Source: Methylococcaceae bacterium
GTDB lineage: Bacteria > Pseudomonadota > Gammaproteobacteria > Methylococcales > Methylomonadaceae
Assembly: GCA_021647585.1 (NCBI GenBank)
Contig: JAKIUK010000008.1
Location: 1 to 64,000 of the forward strand
Direction: 5' to 3'
Length of the DNA stretch: 64,000 nucleotides
Part shown: positions 63,800-64,000 of the stretch, in pieces
Position numbering within the stretch: position 1 is the first letter of the stretch
Layout of the letters: each line of letters opens with the position of its first letter
Made by a program: the position numbers and the translations under genes
Notes under the pieces: generated by a model
What the model saw: the letters and a program-made list of their open reading frames with translations, nothing else
Database searches by the model: none
Told to the model about the DNA's origin: nothing

Positions 63800-64000
63800 A
63801 TGAAAATTAGTTTTTTAGCTTCTCACGGTGGTTCAGCAGCGAAACATATTATTACTGCTATACGCGAAAAAAATTTAGATGCACAAATAGGCATTGTTAT
63901 AACCAATAATAAAAATTCTGATATTTATCATTGGTGTATTGATAATGCAGTTGAAGTGGTTTATCTAAGTGGAAATACACACCCTATCGAAGAGGAAAAG
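63800..64000 (+). CDS. Formyltransferase-family protein, partial (PurN-like)
   Basis: The ATG at 63800 opens a frame that runs off the window. The 67 residues MKISFLASHGGSAAKHIITA... follow the N-terminal Rossmann pattern of glycinamide ribonucleotide and methionyl-tRNA formyltransferases. The SHGGSAAKHII loop corresponds to the N-terminal GNGSNLQAII loop of PurN, and VITNNKNSDIYHWC to its SNK-type segment. The catalytic Asn-His-Asp lies beyond the edge. The family call is moderate, and the exact substrate cannot be given. Confidence 0.7.
   Translation, partial: MKISFLASHGGSAAKHIITAIREKNLDAQIGIVITNNKNSDIYHWCIDNAVEVVYLSGNTHPIEEEK

Overview
The window looks like a chromosomal segment of an AT-rich, flagellated gammaproteobacterium. 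The gene order is typical of that class: tpiA-secG-tRNA-Leu, glmM-ftsH-rlmE-yhbY, gcvR-bcp and rpe. Cytochrome c4, two membrane-anchored spermidine-synthase-like proteins and a B12-dependent transport locus would fit a free-living aquatic organism, perhaps a methanotroph-like lineage. No marker gene here proves the taxon.

Layout. 1-2.5 kb is the end of an integrative element: an IS21-like terminus, an AlpA-type regulator, an unknown gene and a P4-type tyrosine integrase next to tRNA-Leu(GAG). 2.5-8.4 kb is a housekeeping block (secG, tpiA, glmM, ftsH, rlmE, yhbY). 8.4-15.2 kb holds a HerA-like ATPase, a NUDIX hydrolase, cytochrome c4, a membrane spermidine-synthase-like protein and an lpxD gene. 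16.0-24.2 kb is the most system-like region. It combines a tandem DUF350 membrane protein, a lipoprotein with an Arg/Ser/Gly tail, a K+ channel with a TrkA-N domain, a DUF4178/YjfK-like protein, a membrane spermidine synthase, SpeD, a DUF2170 (YjfI-like) protein, a PspA homologue (YjfJ-like) and a nearby rhomboid protease. This appears to be a polyamine-linked envelope-stress cluster related to yjfIJKLM of E. coli.

24.2-25.3 kb is a decayed patch (IS200 tnpA remnant, frameshifted HDOD gene, perfect palindrome). 25.3-31 kb holds an antiporter-putA operon and small membrane and Fe-S proteins. 31.2-34.0 kb is a B12 uptake operon: cobalamin riboswitch with terminator, btuB, and a solitary BtuM-like ECF S component. 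34-40 kb holds a SPOR protein, gcvR-bcp, a PIN-PhoH protein and an AI-2E/PerM protein. 41.8-50.5 kb carries leucine biosynthesis (leuC-leuD-leuA facing hemF and leuB), phosphomannomutase and rpe. 50.5-53.7 kb is a two-gene exported pair whose lipoprotein resembles bacterial MAC/perforin-like proteins. 55.5-57.7 kb is a flagellin gene behind a sigma-54-type promoter. 58.6-61.7 kb is a SWIM-SNF2 ATPase. 61.8-63.8 kb is mobile-element debris: an internally deleted IS481-like element inserted in a subtilase remnant, then an IS200/IS605 remnant. The window ends inside a formyltransferase gene.

Several families of palindromic dispersed repeats occupy the gaps, at least three of them multi-copy. One family, roughly 80 to 165 bp long with a CATAG...CTATG core in most copies, occurs about five times, twice within the polyamine/PspA cluster.
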